NCBI RefSeq assembly: GCF_006337165.1
Contig: NZ_CP040896.1
Location: 1,922,001-1,986,000 of the forward strand
DNA: 64,000 nucleotides
Origin: Hymenobacter jejuensis
GTDB lineage: Bacteria > Bacteroidota > Bacteroidia > Cytophagales > Hymenobacteraceae
Direction: 5' to 3'
In this document: positions 16,022-25,182 of the stretch, piece after piece
Layout: every line of letters begins with the position of its first letter
Numbering within the stretch: position 1 is the stretch's first letter
Position numbers and translations under genes: made by a program
Notes under the pieces: generated by a model
Databases searched by the model: none
What the model was told of the DNA's origin: nothing
Seen by the model: only the letters and a program-made list of their open reading frames with translations

Positions 16022-18478
16022 TTACTGCCCAGCCGCCCGCCGCTTTTCGTCTTCGGCACCGGTGGTGCGCTTGCGAGTGGGCGCTACTTTGTCGTTGCCG
16101 AAGCGATAGCTGAACGAGAGCGTCACGACGCGGGTATCCTGCGAAGAATTAAAAATCTCTTCAAACACCGTGTAGCGCGAGGTCGCGTGCAGAATATTGG
16201 TGTGCAGCACATCCGTTGCATTCAGGCGCAGGGTGCCTCGACCATCGTAGACGCTTTTCTGTACGCCCACGGCCAGTTGGCCAAAACTGCGTTGGGTCAG
16301 GAACGCGTAGCGCTGTCGGGACTCGTAGCTCGCGTTCACGTCGGCGGTCCACGTTTTGCCCAACTGCAAGGAATTGTTGGCGCTCAACAGAACAGCAAAC
16401 TTCCCTGTCGGCGGGATCGAGCTCAGCAGACTGCCGTTGTAGTTGGCGAAAAACAACTCGGCATTGCCATAGAACTTCCACCACTTGGTGGGCTCTAGTG
16501 GGGCAGTCAAGGAAAGAGAATAGTTATGTAACGCCTTCAAATTCACATCCGTAGACCGAACCAGTCGATCACTGTCCAGCACATACACACTCACGAACGG
16601 CTGATCGGTATAGGCGTAGCTGAGGCTGGTAACGATCTTTTGGCGAAAGGTGTGCGTCACCTCAGCCCGGTAGCTGGCCTGCGGTTTTAACAACGGATTA
16701 CCCGCCCGATACGAAGTCGCATCAATGTAAAAGCGAAACGGGTTGAGCTGGTTGTATGTCGGGCGGTCGAGGCGACGGCTAAGCGACAGCCCCAGTTCGT
16801 GGTTCTTGTTGAGCTTGCGGCTCACATTCAGGTTGGGGAAGAGTTGCAAATAATGCCGATCGAAATCGGCATTGGGCTTGTCCGTTTCCTGCCGGCCTGT
16901 GGCATTGGTCTGCTCGGCGCGCAAGCCGGCGTTGAGCGTGAAACCGGGGAGCGTGTGCCCAAAATTCAGGTACGCGGCGTTGATATTTTCGTCGTACTGA
17001 AAGTGATTTGATTTGTCAGGGTCGAGGAGGCTGTTGCCGTTGACCGTTCTCACGAACACTAAGTCATTGACAGACTGCACTTTACTTGCTTTTCCGCCGG
17101 CCTCTAGGCGCCAATGGTGGCGCATCGGGCGCGTATAATCGACCTTCGCCGACTGGATGGTGAGCTTACCGTCTTGCTGCCCCGTAAGCAGCCGCGGAGC
17201 GCGACTCGGCACATTATAAGTAGTCGTCAGCCGTTGTTGACGATCGGTGGTGTAGCGGGCCATGTCGGCATCAGCCGTGAGTTCGGCCGCGCCCAACGAG
17301 TCGGCCGTGAAGAGGTAGCGGAGCGTGAAGTTGGCCGCGCCGTTGGGCGTATGCCAGGCCCGCTTGTTGAGAACAGAGTAAAGACTGTCGGACTGGCTCT
17401 GCGAATTGAAAAACTCCGACACGTTTTGGGTGGTCGAGGGATACCGGTTGGCCAGACCGCTGAGCATTGCCCCTAGTGTAAGGTGCTGATTTACTGTATA
17501 ATCCAGGCCGGCTTTCCAGGTGTGCGACTGCAAGTTGCTGCGCACGTCATTGCGCTGATGAGTCCGGATCAGGAGCGCGTCGTTGTCGAAATACTTACGG
17601 TCGAACGTGAGCAGCTGGTAATTCTGACGGTCGAGGTAGGCGTAGCTGCCGTAGGCGTTGAGGTTTTTCTGCCGGTAATTCAGCGACAGGCCCGTGTTAA
17701 ATTTGCCATAGCGTCCGCGGCCGTAACTGATGTTGGCGCTGCCGTTAGCGCCCATACGTTGGTCTTTTTTGAGATTAATGGCAATGATGCCGGCCCCGCC
17801 CTGCGCGTCGTATTTGGCCGAAGGATTTGTAATCAACTCAATAGTAGACACTTGCTCCGCTGGCAACGCCCGCAAGTAGTCCGCCAGCTCGGCGCCCGTC
17901 AGGGGGATGCGTTTGCCATTTATCTGGACCAACAACCCCTGCCGACCCCGCAACGACAGGTTATCGTTTCCATCGACCGACATGCCAGGCGAGCGGCCAA
18001 GTACATCCAGCGTGGTGTTGCCCGCGGCCAGCGAGCTTCCTTCCACATTTACCACCGTACGATCCGGACGCTTCTCAAACAGCGGTTTGCGCTCCGTCAC
18101 GGTTACGCCCTGCAATTGGGTAGCCGCGCTAGCTTGCAAGAGGAAAGCCAACGGCGGTACCGCGCCATCCGCGACTTCCAGCGGCCCCGCCCATGCGCGC
18201 GTGAACCCAATCTGAGCTACGGACACTAAGTAACGTCCGGCAGGAACTGGCTCTAGTCGAAAATGACCTTCGACGTCGGTAAAATCAGCCTTAACAACTA
18301 CCGAATCAGTGGCCCGCAGCAGCGTAACGGTAGCATACTCGATCGGCAGCTCAGTTGCTGTACGGACCGTGCCCGTTACCAAAGCGGGCCGAACCTGCGC
18401 TGCCAGGGGAAAAGCCAGCAGCCAAGCTACTATCAGGAAAAAAAATCTGCTCTGTGAACGCAGCAAGCAAAAGAACAT
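16022..18478 (-). CDS. TonB-dependent receptor family outer-membrane protein
   Basis: An 818-residue protein. The start at 18478 opens a signal peptide (FFFLIVAWLLAFPLAAQ); the frame extends to 18619 without a better start. Residues ~35-115 form a CarboxypepD_reg-like domain (VTGTVRTATELPIEYATVTL). Residues ~125-240 form the plug (LDVLGRSPGMSVDGNDNLSLRG, IELITNPSAKYDAQGGAGIIAI). The rest is an OMP_b-brl_3-type barrel of about 22 strands ending VVTLSFSYRFGN with a basic tail. Family members import or bind large ligands in the outer membrane. No SusD partner or regulator is adjacent, so the ligand is unknown. Confidence 0.9.
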   Translation of the reverse strand: MFFCLLRSQSRFFFLIVAWLLAFPLAAQVRPALVTGTVRTATELPIEYATVTLLRATDSVVVKADFTDVEGHFRLEPVPAGRYLVSVAQIGFTRAWAGPLEVADGAVPPLAFLLQASAATQLQGVTVTERKPLFEKRPDRTVVNVEGSSLAAGNTTLDVLGRSPGMSVDGNDNLSLRGRQGLLVQINGKRIPLTGAELADYLRALPAEQVSTIELITNPSAKYDAQGGAGIIAINLKKDQRMGANGSANISYGRGRYGKFNTGLSLNYRQKNLNAYGSYAYLDRQNYQLLTFDRKYFDNDALLIRTHQRNDVRSNLQSHTWKAGLDYTVNQHLTLGAMLSGLANRYPSTTQNVSEFFNSQSQSDSLYSVLNKRAWHTPNGAANFTLRYLFTADSLGAAELTADADMARYTTDRQQRLTTTYNVPSRAPRLLTGQQDGKLTIQSAKVDYTRPMRHHWRLEAGGKASKVQSVNDLVFVRTVNGNSLLDPDKSNHFQYDENINAAYLNFGHTLPGFTLNAGLRAEQTNATGRQETDKPNADFDRHYLQLFPNLNVSRKLNKNHELGLSLSRRLDRPTYNQLNPFRFYIDATSYRAGNPLLKPQASYRAEVTHTFRQKIVTSLSYAYTDQPFVSVYVLDSDRLVRSTDVNLKALHNYSLSLTAPLEPTKWWKFYGNAELFFANYNGSLLSSIPPTGKFAVLLSANNSLQLGKTWTADVNASYESRQRYAFLTQRSFGQLAVGVQKSVYDGRGTLRLNATDVLHTNILHATSRYTVFEEIFNSSQDTRVVTLSFSYRFGNDKVAPTRKRTTGAEDEKRRAAGQ

Positions 18479-18824
18479 GAGCACAATCCGGTGGTTTGGG
18501 ACGGAAAGTGCAATAGGTGTAAGTTGGTCGGGCGAATTGCTGAAAAGGGTGTCAGCCGATTCGAGGGGGCGGATTGCCTTTCTAATACCAGCCGCTTGGG
18601 CAAGTAGCAGAGGAAGCAATAGTTGGGAAAGATAACAAGAATCTGATTCTTTTCAGGCGCACCTTCTCCCGTGACGTGCTAAAGGGCAGAACAGCCTAAT
18701 AAAATACGGCGGGCCAAGTATATTTTTATAAACTAGCACTCATAACTCCGGCATCTCCCTCGAAGAGATCGCGCCGGCCCTTTCCTTCCTGGTTCTTCAT
18801 TCGCAGCGCTATTCATTTTTCGCC
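18479..18824. other. Divergent intergenic region
   Basis: A 346-base gap between the divergent receptor and NagB-fusion genes. An AT-rich block at 18717-18731 contains TATATTTT (18719-18726), one base off the -7 consensus and about 100 bases before the NagB start, but no clear -33 element. I see no RNA gene or repeat in it. Confidence 0.5.
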
Positions 18825-20744
18825 ATGCACTCTTTCGAAAACCATCCCGCCGAACGTATTCCTACCACCATTTATCCCGATTCGGAAGAGGCGTCCGTCG
18901 CCGTTGCCCGCGACATCGCAACGCTGATTCGCAACCGGGCGGCCGAAGGGCGCATGTGCGTGTTGGGGCTGGCAACCGGCTCCACACCTACGCGCATGTA
19001 CGAAGAGCTCGTGCGCTTGCATCAGGAGGAAGGCCTTAGCTTCCAGAACGTTATCAGCTTCAACCTGGACGAGTATTATCCCATGCAGCCCAACTCTTTG
19101 CAGAGCTATGTGCGCTTCATGCACGAATACTTGTTCGATCATATCGACATTCGGCCCGAGAACGTGCACATCCCCGACGGTACGGTACGCCAAGAAGAAG
19201 TAGCCGAGTTCTGCCGGCACTACGAAGAACAGATCCGGGCCGCGGGCGGCATCGACATTCAGATTTTGGGCATTGGGCGCACAGGCCACATCGGGTTCAA
19301 CGAGCCTGGGTCGGGGGCCGCGTCGCGCACGCGCCTCATCACGCTCGATCACATCACCCGCACCGATGCGGCCAGTGATTTTTATGGGGAAGAAAATGTG
19401 CCGCGCCGCGCCATTACGATGGGCGTCGGGACCATATTGGAGGCGCACAGCATTGTGCTGCTGGCCTGGGGCGAAGGCAAGGCGGCCGTGGTAAAACGCA
19501 TGGTAGAAGGCGAAATGACCGATTCGGTGCCCGCCACCTACCTGCAAAAACACCCGGAAGTAAGCGTCATTCTCGACGATGCCGCCGCGGCCGAACTCAC
19601 CCAGCGCAAAACGCCTTGGCTGGCCGGTTTGCCCTGCAACTGGCAGGACGAAGCCTTGGTGCGCAAAGCCCTCACGTGGCTGGCGCGCACGCTGCAAAAG
19701 CCCATTCTAAAGCTAACCGACGAAGACTACAACGAAAATGGGCTTTCGGAACTACTGAACGAATCGGGGCTGGCCTACAACAGTAACATTCGGGTTTTCA
19801 ACGAGTTACAGCACACCATTACGGGGTGGCCGGGTGGCAAGCCCAACGCAGATGACACGTACCGACCCGAGCGGCAGTCTCCGTTTCCGAAGCGCGTACT
19901 CATCTTCAGTCCCCACCCCGACGACGACGTTATTTCGATGGGCGGTACGCTGTTGCGGCTCGTCGATCAAGGCCACGACGTGCACGTAGCCTACCAGACC
20001 AGCGGCAACATTGCCGTTTTTGACGACGAAGCCATTCGCTTCGCCGAGTTTGTAGCCGACTACGACGCGGCTTTCCGGCTGGATGAGCAACAGGCCGAAA
20101 CGCTGTACGAGCGGGTAGTAGATTCGCTCAAAAACAAAGCTCCCGGCCAGGTGGATTCGGCAGAGGTGCAACTAATCAAGGGGTTGATTCGCCGGGGTGA
20201 GGCCAAATCGGCTTGTCGCTATGCCGGCATCCCCGACGAAAATGCGCACTTCATGGACCTGCCCTTCTACGAAACCGGCCGGGTGCGCAAAAAACCGTTG
20301 GGCGAGGAAGACATTCGGCTCACGGTTGACCTGCTGAACCAAGTTCGGCCCCAGCAAATCTACGCCGCCGGCGACCTCTCCGACCCGCACGGTACGCACC
20401 GCGTTTGTTTGTCGGCGGTTTTTCAGGCGTTGCAGCGGCTGAAAGCCGAAGGCTGCGAGTGGCTGAAAGATTGCTGGGTGTGGCTTTACCGAGGCGCGTG
20501 GCAAGAGTGGGACATCGACCGCATCGAGATGGCCGTTCCCATCTCGCCCCAAGAGCTAACGCGCAAGCGTCGCGCCATTTTCAAGCACCAGTCGCAGAAA
20601 GACCGACCGCTGTTTCCGGGTGCCGACCAACGCGAATTTTGGCAACGCGCCGAGGAGCGCAACCGCACCACCGCCAAAATCTACGACCAACTCGGCCTAC
20701 CCGAATACGAGGCCATCGAAGCCTTTGTCAGATGGAAAATATAA
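18825..20744 (+). CDS. Glucosamine-6-phosphate deaminase-like domain fused to PIG-L/LmbE deacetylase domain
   Basis: A 639-residue two-domain protein. Residues ~15-280 are NagB-like: LGLATGSTPTRMYEEL, NLDEYYP with the proton-transfer Asp at D82, and GIGRTGHIGFNEPGS. In E. coli NagB the last motif carries a D-x-H...E set; here it is T153, H155 and E160, so the Asp is replaced by Thr. Residues ~360-600 are PIG-L/LmbE-like, with metal-binding PHPDDD near 363 and a distal DPHGTHR. The fusion would couple N-deacetylation and deamination of amino sugars in one chain (inference). Bacteroidetes homologues share this architecture as far as I recall. Confidence 0.9.
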   Translation: MHSFENHPAERIPTTIYPDSEEASVAVARDIATLIRNRAAEGRMCVLGLATGSTPTRMYEELVRLHQEEGLSFQNVISFNLDEYYPMQPNSLQSYVRFMHEYLFDHIDIRPENVHIPDGTVRQEEVAEFCRHYEEQIRAAGGIDIQILGIGRTGHIGFNEPGSGAASRTRLITLDHITRTDAASDFYGEENVPRRAITMGVGTILEAHSIVLLAWGEGKAAVVKRMVEGEMTDSVPATYLQKHPEVSVILDDAAAAELTQRKTPWLAGLPCNWQDEALVRKALTWLARTLQKPILKLTDEDYNENGLSELLNESGLAYNSNIRVFNELQHTITGWPGGKPNADDTYRPERQSPFPKRVLIFSPHPDDDVISMGGTLLRLVDQGHDVHVAYQTSGNIAVFDDEAIRFAEFVADYDAAFRLDEQQAETLYERVVDSLKNKAPGQVDSAEVQLIKGLIRRGEAKSACRYAGIPDENAHFMDLPFYETGRVRKKPLGEEDIRLTVDLLNQVRPQQIYAAGDLSDPHGTHRVCLSAVFQALQRLKAEGCEWLKDCWVWLYRGAWQEWDIDRIEMAVPISPQELTRKRRAIFKHQSQKDRPLFPGADQREFWQRAEERNRTTAKIYDQLGLPEYEAIEAFVRWKI

Positions 20745-20776
20745 CTAGTTACTAATCAAGTATTTATATTTTCCAT
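20732..20776. terminator. AT-rich stem-loop over the NagB-fusion stop, with repeat copy 7 in the loop
   Basis: ATGGAAAATATA (20732-20743, the last codons plus part of the stop) pairs perfectly with TATATTTTCCAT (20765-20776). The 21-base loop holds ACTAGTTACTAATCAAGTAT, a member of the 3'-end repeat family. A DnaJ-TPR gene ends convergently at 20816. Confidence 0.55.
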
Positions 20777-20815
20777 GATTTCATAAATCCGGAGCATGGG
20801 TGCACCTCGCCCGGG

Positions 20816-21958
20816 TCAGGGGCAGTTTTGTCGGCGGGCTTCGTCGGCGTAAGCGTAGCCCAACGCGACGGCACGCCTGAAAAATTCGCAGGCGGCTTCT
20901 TCGTTTCCTTCCTGTTGTGCCAAGCGCCCAAGCAGAAAATGAACCTGCCCATTGCCCGGATTAGCGATCAAAACCTGCCGATAATCTTCGCGCGCCGCCC
21001 CAAAATTCTGAATCTTGAAGCTGGCTAACCCACGATAGGTCAAATATTTATAATCTATAGGCCGTCCTAGTTCGGCGCGCTGGCGCAAGCCGGTGCTGAA
21101 GTCCTGGACGGCGGCCTCAAACCGCCGTTTGTCGAAGAGCCGAACTTCGCCGCGCGTGAGCCAAGCGCCACTCATCGTCGAATCGAGGGCCAACGCGCGG
21201 GTAAGGTTGAGCTCCGCCGAATCGGGCCGATTTAAGCTGGCTTCACATTGGCCCATCCGAAAGAGCAGCGGCGCCACTTCCCCAGCCGAATGGGCCTCGC
21301 GCAAAGCAGCATAATAGTCGGAGTGGGCCCCTTTGTAGTCGCGGTATACCAGTTGCCTGATTTCGGCCCGCCGTTGAAGAGCCGCCGCATAATCGGGCTT
21401 AAAGCGCAGTGCTTCTGACAGATAGCTGTCCGCCGTACTCCACCTGCGCTCGGTGTAGGCACGCAGGCCGTCGTTGTAGTTGCTAACGGCCGCAAAATGG
21501 TCCATGGTTACCTTAACCGAAACCAAAAACAGAATCAGCATTCCGACAACTGCCGCTGTCAATTGGTAATCGCGACGCGTAAACTTGGCCTGTCGCTTAG
21601 GGATGGGCCGGTAATGACGCTCCGATGAAGTTGATGGCCGGCGGGTGCGCAGCGGCGCAGGCGGCGGCATCGGCACTCCGTACACACGCTGCGACTGCGA
21701 CCGAAACTGTTGCTGCCGGAGTATGGCCTCGGCGCGCAGCACTTCCTGGCGCAGCTGATGGTCGTAAGCAGCACGACGGGCGGGGTCCGACAGCACCCGA
21801 TAAGCCGCGTTCACCGCCTTAAATTGCTCCTCGAATTTCGTGCTACCGCCGTGCTTATCGGGGTGGTACTGGATAGCCAACTGCTTGTATGCAGCCTTAA
21901 TTTCTCGGTCTGTGGCCAAGGCCGAAACGCCCAGCACATGATAATAATTCTGACTCAA
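20816..21958 (-). CDS. J-domain protein with TPR repeats
   Basis: About 380 residues if started at TTG 21958 (LSQNYYHVLGV), where the J-domain begins; the frame is open to an ATG at 22093, which would add 45 non-conserved residues running into the divergent promoter region. Domain order: J-domain (~1-70, with HPD in QYHPDKHGG), a basic Pro/Arg-rich linker, one membrane helix (AVVGMLILFLVSVKVTM, ~145-165), then five or so TPR units to the end. It likely recruits DnaK to a membrane-associated client. The TPR side probably binds the client (inference). No zinc-finger region is present, so it is not DnaJ itself. Confidence 0.8.
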   Translation of the reverse strand: MSQNYYHVLGVSALATDREIKAAYKQLAIQYHPDKHGGSTKFEEQFKAVNAAYRVLSDPARRAAYDHQLRQEVLRAEAILRQQQFRSQSQRVYGVPMPPPAPLRTRRPSTSSERHYRPIPKRQAKFTRRDYQLTAAVVGMLILFLVSVKVTMDHFAAVSNYNDGLRAYTERRWSTADSYLSEALRFKPDYAAALQRRAEIRQLVYRDYKGAHSDYYAALREAHSAGEVAPLLFRMGQCEASLNRPDSAELNLTRALALDSTMSGAWLTRGEVRLFDKRRFEAAVQDFSTGLRQRAELGRPIDYKYLTYRGLASFKIQNFGAAREDYRQVLIANPGNGQVHFLLGRLAQQEGNEEAACEFFRRAVALGYAYADEARRQNCP

Positions 21959-22110
21959 AGCACGGCAGTATAAGGTAAAAGTAACGCAATTTTCAGACAA
22001 AAAGCTCCATTTGCCGTATGGAAGGGGCAGCCAGAAATTGCAGCTTGGGAGCTGTTTTTCTGCGCTTTGCTTTCTATACATCGTTTTTCGCACCTCTATT
22101 CTTTCGCCGT

Positions 22111-22488
22111 ATGGCTACCGACGACGACGCTACCAAAACGCCCCGCAATGACAGCCTCATCGGGAATCTGATGGGCTACCTCGATACCCGCATCGACTTG
22201 GTGCGCCTCGAAGTACAACAGAAGGTCAAGAATGCTTTTATCGGCACGGCACACGGCGTTACGATGGGCCTGATCGGGCTCATGTTTCTAATTTTTCTGA
22301 GCATATTCGCCGGCTTGGCGCTCAACGACGCGCTCGACAGCACCTTTTGGGGCTTTGGCATTGTGGCCGGCTTTTACCTGCTGTTGCTCATCATCTTTGT
22401 GGTGGGCGTCGACAAAAAACTCTTCCAGGGTTTGGCCGACAAACTGCTGGACAATACGATTTATAAATCTGACAAACGTCAAGAATAA
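22111..22488 (+). CDS. Phage-holin-superfamily membrane protein (DUF1469-like)
   Basis: A 125-residue protein; ATG 22111 (MATDDDATK) fits the family better than the in-frame ATG at 22018. An amphipathic N-terminus (YLDTRIDLVRLEVQQKVKN) is followed by two membrane helices (~52-75 and ~82-105). This pattern belongs to the chromosomal holin-superfamily III proteins, which are not prophage genes. It is followed 8 bases later by a second small membrane-associated gene. Role unknown; an envelope-stress role is only a guess. Confidence 0.75.
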   Translation: MATDDDATKTPRNDSLIGNLMGYLDTRIDLVRLEVQQKVKNAFIGTAHGVTMGLIGLMFLIFLSIFAGLALNDALDSTFWGFGIVAGFYLLLLIIFVVGVDKKLFQGLADKLLDNTIYKSDKRQE

Positions 22489-22496
22489 CTACACGC

Positions 22497-23240
22497 ATGG
22501 CAGAGCTGAACAATCCGCTGTTCGAAGACGAGAAAGAGTTTTTGGAGCGTCAGAAGCTTGAGTACGAACGCGCTCTTCTGGGCGATGTTGATAACATAAA
22601 AGAGAAGACCCAGCAGGTCGGCAAAATAGCGCTGATTGGCGCTGGCTTGGTCGGCAGCATCTGGCTCATATCCAAAGCTTTCCGCAGCAAAAAATCATCG
22701 CACGACGAGCCAGACGGCCTTGACGCACCGCGCTCGAAGCGCCAACTCAAGCAAGCCAAAAAAGCGCGTGTGAAAGCACCTGCGCCAGTAGCTAACGCTT
22801 ATGGGGCTACTTCCGATGATTTAGGCTTTGGTGCCGGTAGCCACAGCTTCGACCGGGGCAATGTAGCACACAACCGGGCACACATTGCGCCCGACGTGTA
22901 TCACACCGATGCCGATCCGTTTCCGCCGTTGGCTTCCGATGATGCTCGTCGTTTCCCGCAGAAATCATCCGCTTCTTCTGCTTACTCGCAGCCTGAAGCC
23001 TCTTCCATTGTAGCCTCGGCTTTTCAGTCGTTTATGGCGTCCGATACGGGCAAAATGCTGATTGCCCAAGTCACTGCGGTGCTCATGGCTTACGTGGCTA
23101 AAAAGGTAGGCGAGTATTTGCCTCTGGACAAAAATCCCGACCTTGCAGGCACAACGACGGCTTCGGCACAAGAACCCGAAACGCACGACATCAATTTTAC
23201 TTACCATACCGACGCGGATGCGCCTCAGCAGCCTCTATGA
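22497..23240 (+). CDS. Hypothetical protein paired with holin-like gene
   Basis: A 247-residue protein. An N-terminal coiled segment (EDEKEFLERQKLEYERALLG) is followed by one membrane helix (IALIGAGLVGSIWLISKAF, ~43-61). Then come a Lys-rich stretch (RQLKQAKKARVKA), a polar low-complexity region, and a second hydrophobic segment (~185-205, MLIAQVTAVLMAYVAKKVG). I do not recognise a named family. The position 8 bases after the holin-like gene suggests they act together. Its last 23 bases overlap the GGGP synthase gene, so the three form one operon. Confidence 0.7.
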   Translation: MAELNNPLFEDEKEFLERQKLEYERALLGDVDNIKEKTQQVGKIALIGAGLVGSIWLISKAFRSKKSSHDEPDGLDAPRSKRQLKQAKKARVKAPAPVANAYGATSDDLGFGAGSHSFDRGNVAHNRAHIAPDVYHTDADPFPPLASDDARRFPQKSSASSAYSQPEASSIVASAFQSFMASDTGKMLIAQVTAVLMAYVAKKVGEYLPLDKNPDLAGTTTASAQEPETHDINFTYHTDADAPQQPL

Positions 23241-23988
23241 AGCTCTTTGTAAACGCCGGGCGCGCGGCCAGAAGTCTCTGGCCGTGTTGCTTGATCCCGA
23301 CCACCTGAACGAGGCGGGTTGCCGGCATTTACTGGAACTGAGCGAGTCTCATCCGATTGATTACTTCTTTGTGGGCGGCAGCTTGGTGATGAATTCTCAC
23401 CAAGCGTCGCTCATTCGGCTTATAAAAAGTCGCAGTGCAGTGCCTGTGTTACTATTTCCAAGCCACAGCCTACACCTCGACTCGCAGGCCGATGGGATTT
23501 TGCTTTTGTCTCTGATTTCGGGTCGAAATCCAGAATTCCTTATTGGTCAGCACGTTATCGCGGCTCCTCTGCTGCGAGCCAGTGAGTTGCAGATTCTTCC
23601 CACCGGCTACATGCTCGTGGATACTGGCCGCCAGACGACAGCGAGCTACATCAGTGGTACTACTCCCCTGCCCTACGACAAGCCCAATATCGCCGCCTGC
23701 ACCGCCATGGCTGGCGAACAGCTTGGCTTGCGCCTCATGTACCTCGACGGCGGCAGTGGTGCTATGTATCCTGTAGCACCTGCCATGATCCGCGCAGTTC
23801 GGCACGCCGTAGACGTGCCGTTGATCGTTGGCGGCGGCATCAATACCGCTGAGAAAGCCCAAACGGCCCTCGCTGCGGGTGCTGATGTACTCGTAGTAGG
23901 TAACCACATTGAGAAAAATCCCGATTTTCTCCCGGAAGTTTCCAGAATTGTTCGTACGTTCAACTCGGTGCTCGACCTGAGTATGTAA
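23218..23988 (+). CDS. Geranylgeranylglyceryl (or heptaprenylglyceryl) phosphate synthase
   Basis: A 256-residue TIM-barrel enzyme of the PcrB/GGGPS family. It joins a polyprenyl diphosphate to glycerol-1-phosphate by an ether bond, the first committed step to archaeal-type lipids. Seen here: AVLLDPDHL near residue 20, YFFVGGSLV near 47, YLDGGSGA near 175, PLIVGGGIN near 201 and GADVLVVGNHIEKNP near 223. GGGPS is known in Bacteroidetes, where the role of the product is unclear. ATG 23218 overlaps the previous gene by 23 bases; the longer open frame from 23143 is not family-like. Confidence 0.9.
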   Translation: MRLSSLYEALCKRRARGQKSLAVLLDPDHLNEAGCRHLLELSESHPIDYFFVGGSLVMNSHQASLIRLIKSRSAVPVLLFPSHSLHLDSQADGILLLSLISGRNPEFLIGQHVIAAPLLRASELQILPTGYMLVDTGRQTTASYISGTTPLPYDKPNIAACTAMAGEQLGLRLMYLDGGSGAMYPVAPAMIRAVRHAVDVPLIVGGGINTAEKAQTALAAGADVLVVGNHIEKNPDFLPEVSRIVRTFNSVLDLSM

Positions 23989-24038
23989 TGTATCAGAGTC
24001 TGCGTAAGATTTACTCTACATAGACTACATAGATATAA

Positions 24039-24076
24039 GCAAGAAGGCCCGGACTGTAAAGTCCGGGCCTTCTTGC
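24039..24076. terminator. Strong bidirectional terminator
   Basis: GCAAGAAGGCCCGGACT pairs perfectly with AGTCCGGGCCTTCTTGC around GTAA. It separates the convergent GGGPS and AraC-type genes. Confidence 0.9.
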
Positions 24077-24101
24077 TTGCAACCAGCTAATAAGTAGGTT
24101 A

Positions 24102-25025
24102 TTAGATATTCATTGCGGATTCCCGACGGCGCATTTTGCCGGCTGGAATGCCAAACATCATCTTGAAACGACGGCAGAAGTAAGCCGTGTCTTTGTACCC
24201 AACTTCTTTGCCGATGTCGCGGATGCTTTTCTTGGTCGTACGAAGCAGGAATACAGCACGTTCCATGCGCTGGTATTCGATGTAGTCCTGCGGGTTGATG
24301 CCCGTCAGCATCTTAAAGTACTGACCTACATAGTCCTCCGAAACGTTGGCGACGCTCGACAGCACTTTGTTGGACAAATCGCCGCCGATGTTCTCCTTGA
24401 TGTAGTTGAACAGATCGATCAGACGCGGATCCTTGAAGTAGGTGCTGTTGGTGGCCAGTTGCTCCACAAACATCTTATTGCGCAGAATGTAGCGCACAAT
24501 CTCTACAACGAGGTTCTCGGTATAAATCGTGATCAGACGTTCCCGACCAGGCAAATCCTGCAAGCTTTCCTCAACAATCTTAATGACGAGGTTTGCTAGC
24601 TTCGAATTACCTGTGATCAGGAAAGCTGGCACGTCCAGCGAAGCAAAGAAGTTGACGGAGTCAAATACTTTCGCTTCGAAGCTTACGTGACTGTGGCTTT
24701 CTTCCGCGTCGCCGATCAGATCCAGATCGGTGTTGGAATGAAAGAACTTATCTTTATTACTAATCAGATCGTCGTTGGTAATTACTTTACCGCCGCCTTC
24801 GCCGTAGCTTACTTTCGTAGCACGGCCCCCTGGGATGAACAACATTTCACCCTCCTCTACCACTTGTTCCTCATCACCGAAGGCAATACGGCCTTTGTGC
24901 AACAGTATGAGATTGTTGCCAACATCATAATAATTGCGCACGGTGAAAGGCTGCTGGAGCACCAAGTTTTTCGCTTTAATGTAGCGGACTCCAAGCGACT
25001 CAATCACTTTATTGTAATCTTCCAT
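24102..25025 (-). CDS. AraC-family transcriptional regulator
   Basis: A 307-residue regulator. The N-terminal ~100 residues look like a cupin sensor (VVEEGEMLFIPGGRA). The C-terminal ~100 residues are two helix-turn-helix units (VLSSVANVSEDYVGQYFKMLTG, then SIRDIGKEVGYKDTAYFCRRFKMMFG). Residues between form a helical dimerisation region. Lys/Glu-rich composition and AT-richer codons differ from the neighbouring genes. It stands alone between terminators, so the targets cannot be inferred from context. Confidence 0.9.
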   Translation of the reverse strand: MEDYNKVIESLGVRYIKAKNLVLQQPFTVRNYYDVGNNLILLHKGRIAFGDEEQVVEEGEMLFIPGGRATKVSYGEGGGKVITNDDLISNKDKFFHSNTDLDLIGDAEESHSHVSFEAKVFDSVNFFASLDVPAFLITGNSKLANLVIKIVEESLQDLPGRERLITIYTENLVVEIVRYILRNKMFVEQLATNSTYFKDPRLIDLFNYIKENIGGDLSNKVLSSVANVSEDYVGQYFKMLTGINPQDYIEYQRMERAVFLLRTTKKSIRDIGKEVGYKDTAYFCRRFKMMFGIPAGKMRRRESAMNI

Positions 25026-25119
25026 CTTTCAGGGCTGGTTGGATTGCCGGGAAAATCCAGCCGATAGGTCGTCTGGATTTAGACAATGCAAAATAACATA
25101 TAAAAATTCACAAAAACGA

Positions 25120-25148
25120 AAAACCCAGCCAAATTTTAGCTGGGTTTT
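25120..25148 (-). terminator. Terminator of the acyl-CoA dehydrogenase gene
   Basis: AAAACCCAGC pairs with GCTGGGTTTT around CAAATTTTA, 35 bases after the stop on the minus strand. Confidence 0.75.
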
Positions 25149-25182
25149 GTGCAACGTTTCTGCTTTTCAGGCAATTCTTCAA

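Noticed and set aside
18813..19697. 294-residue minus-strand frame opposite the NagB domain
   Set aside because: It is antisense to a well-supported gene and lacks any recognisable motif.
22111..23240. Prophage signal from the holin-like gene
   Set aside because: No other phage genes are near and the family is common as a chromosomal gene; the context is housekeeping.
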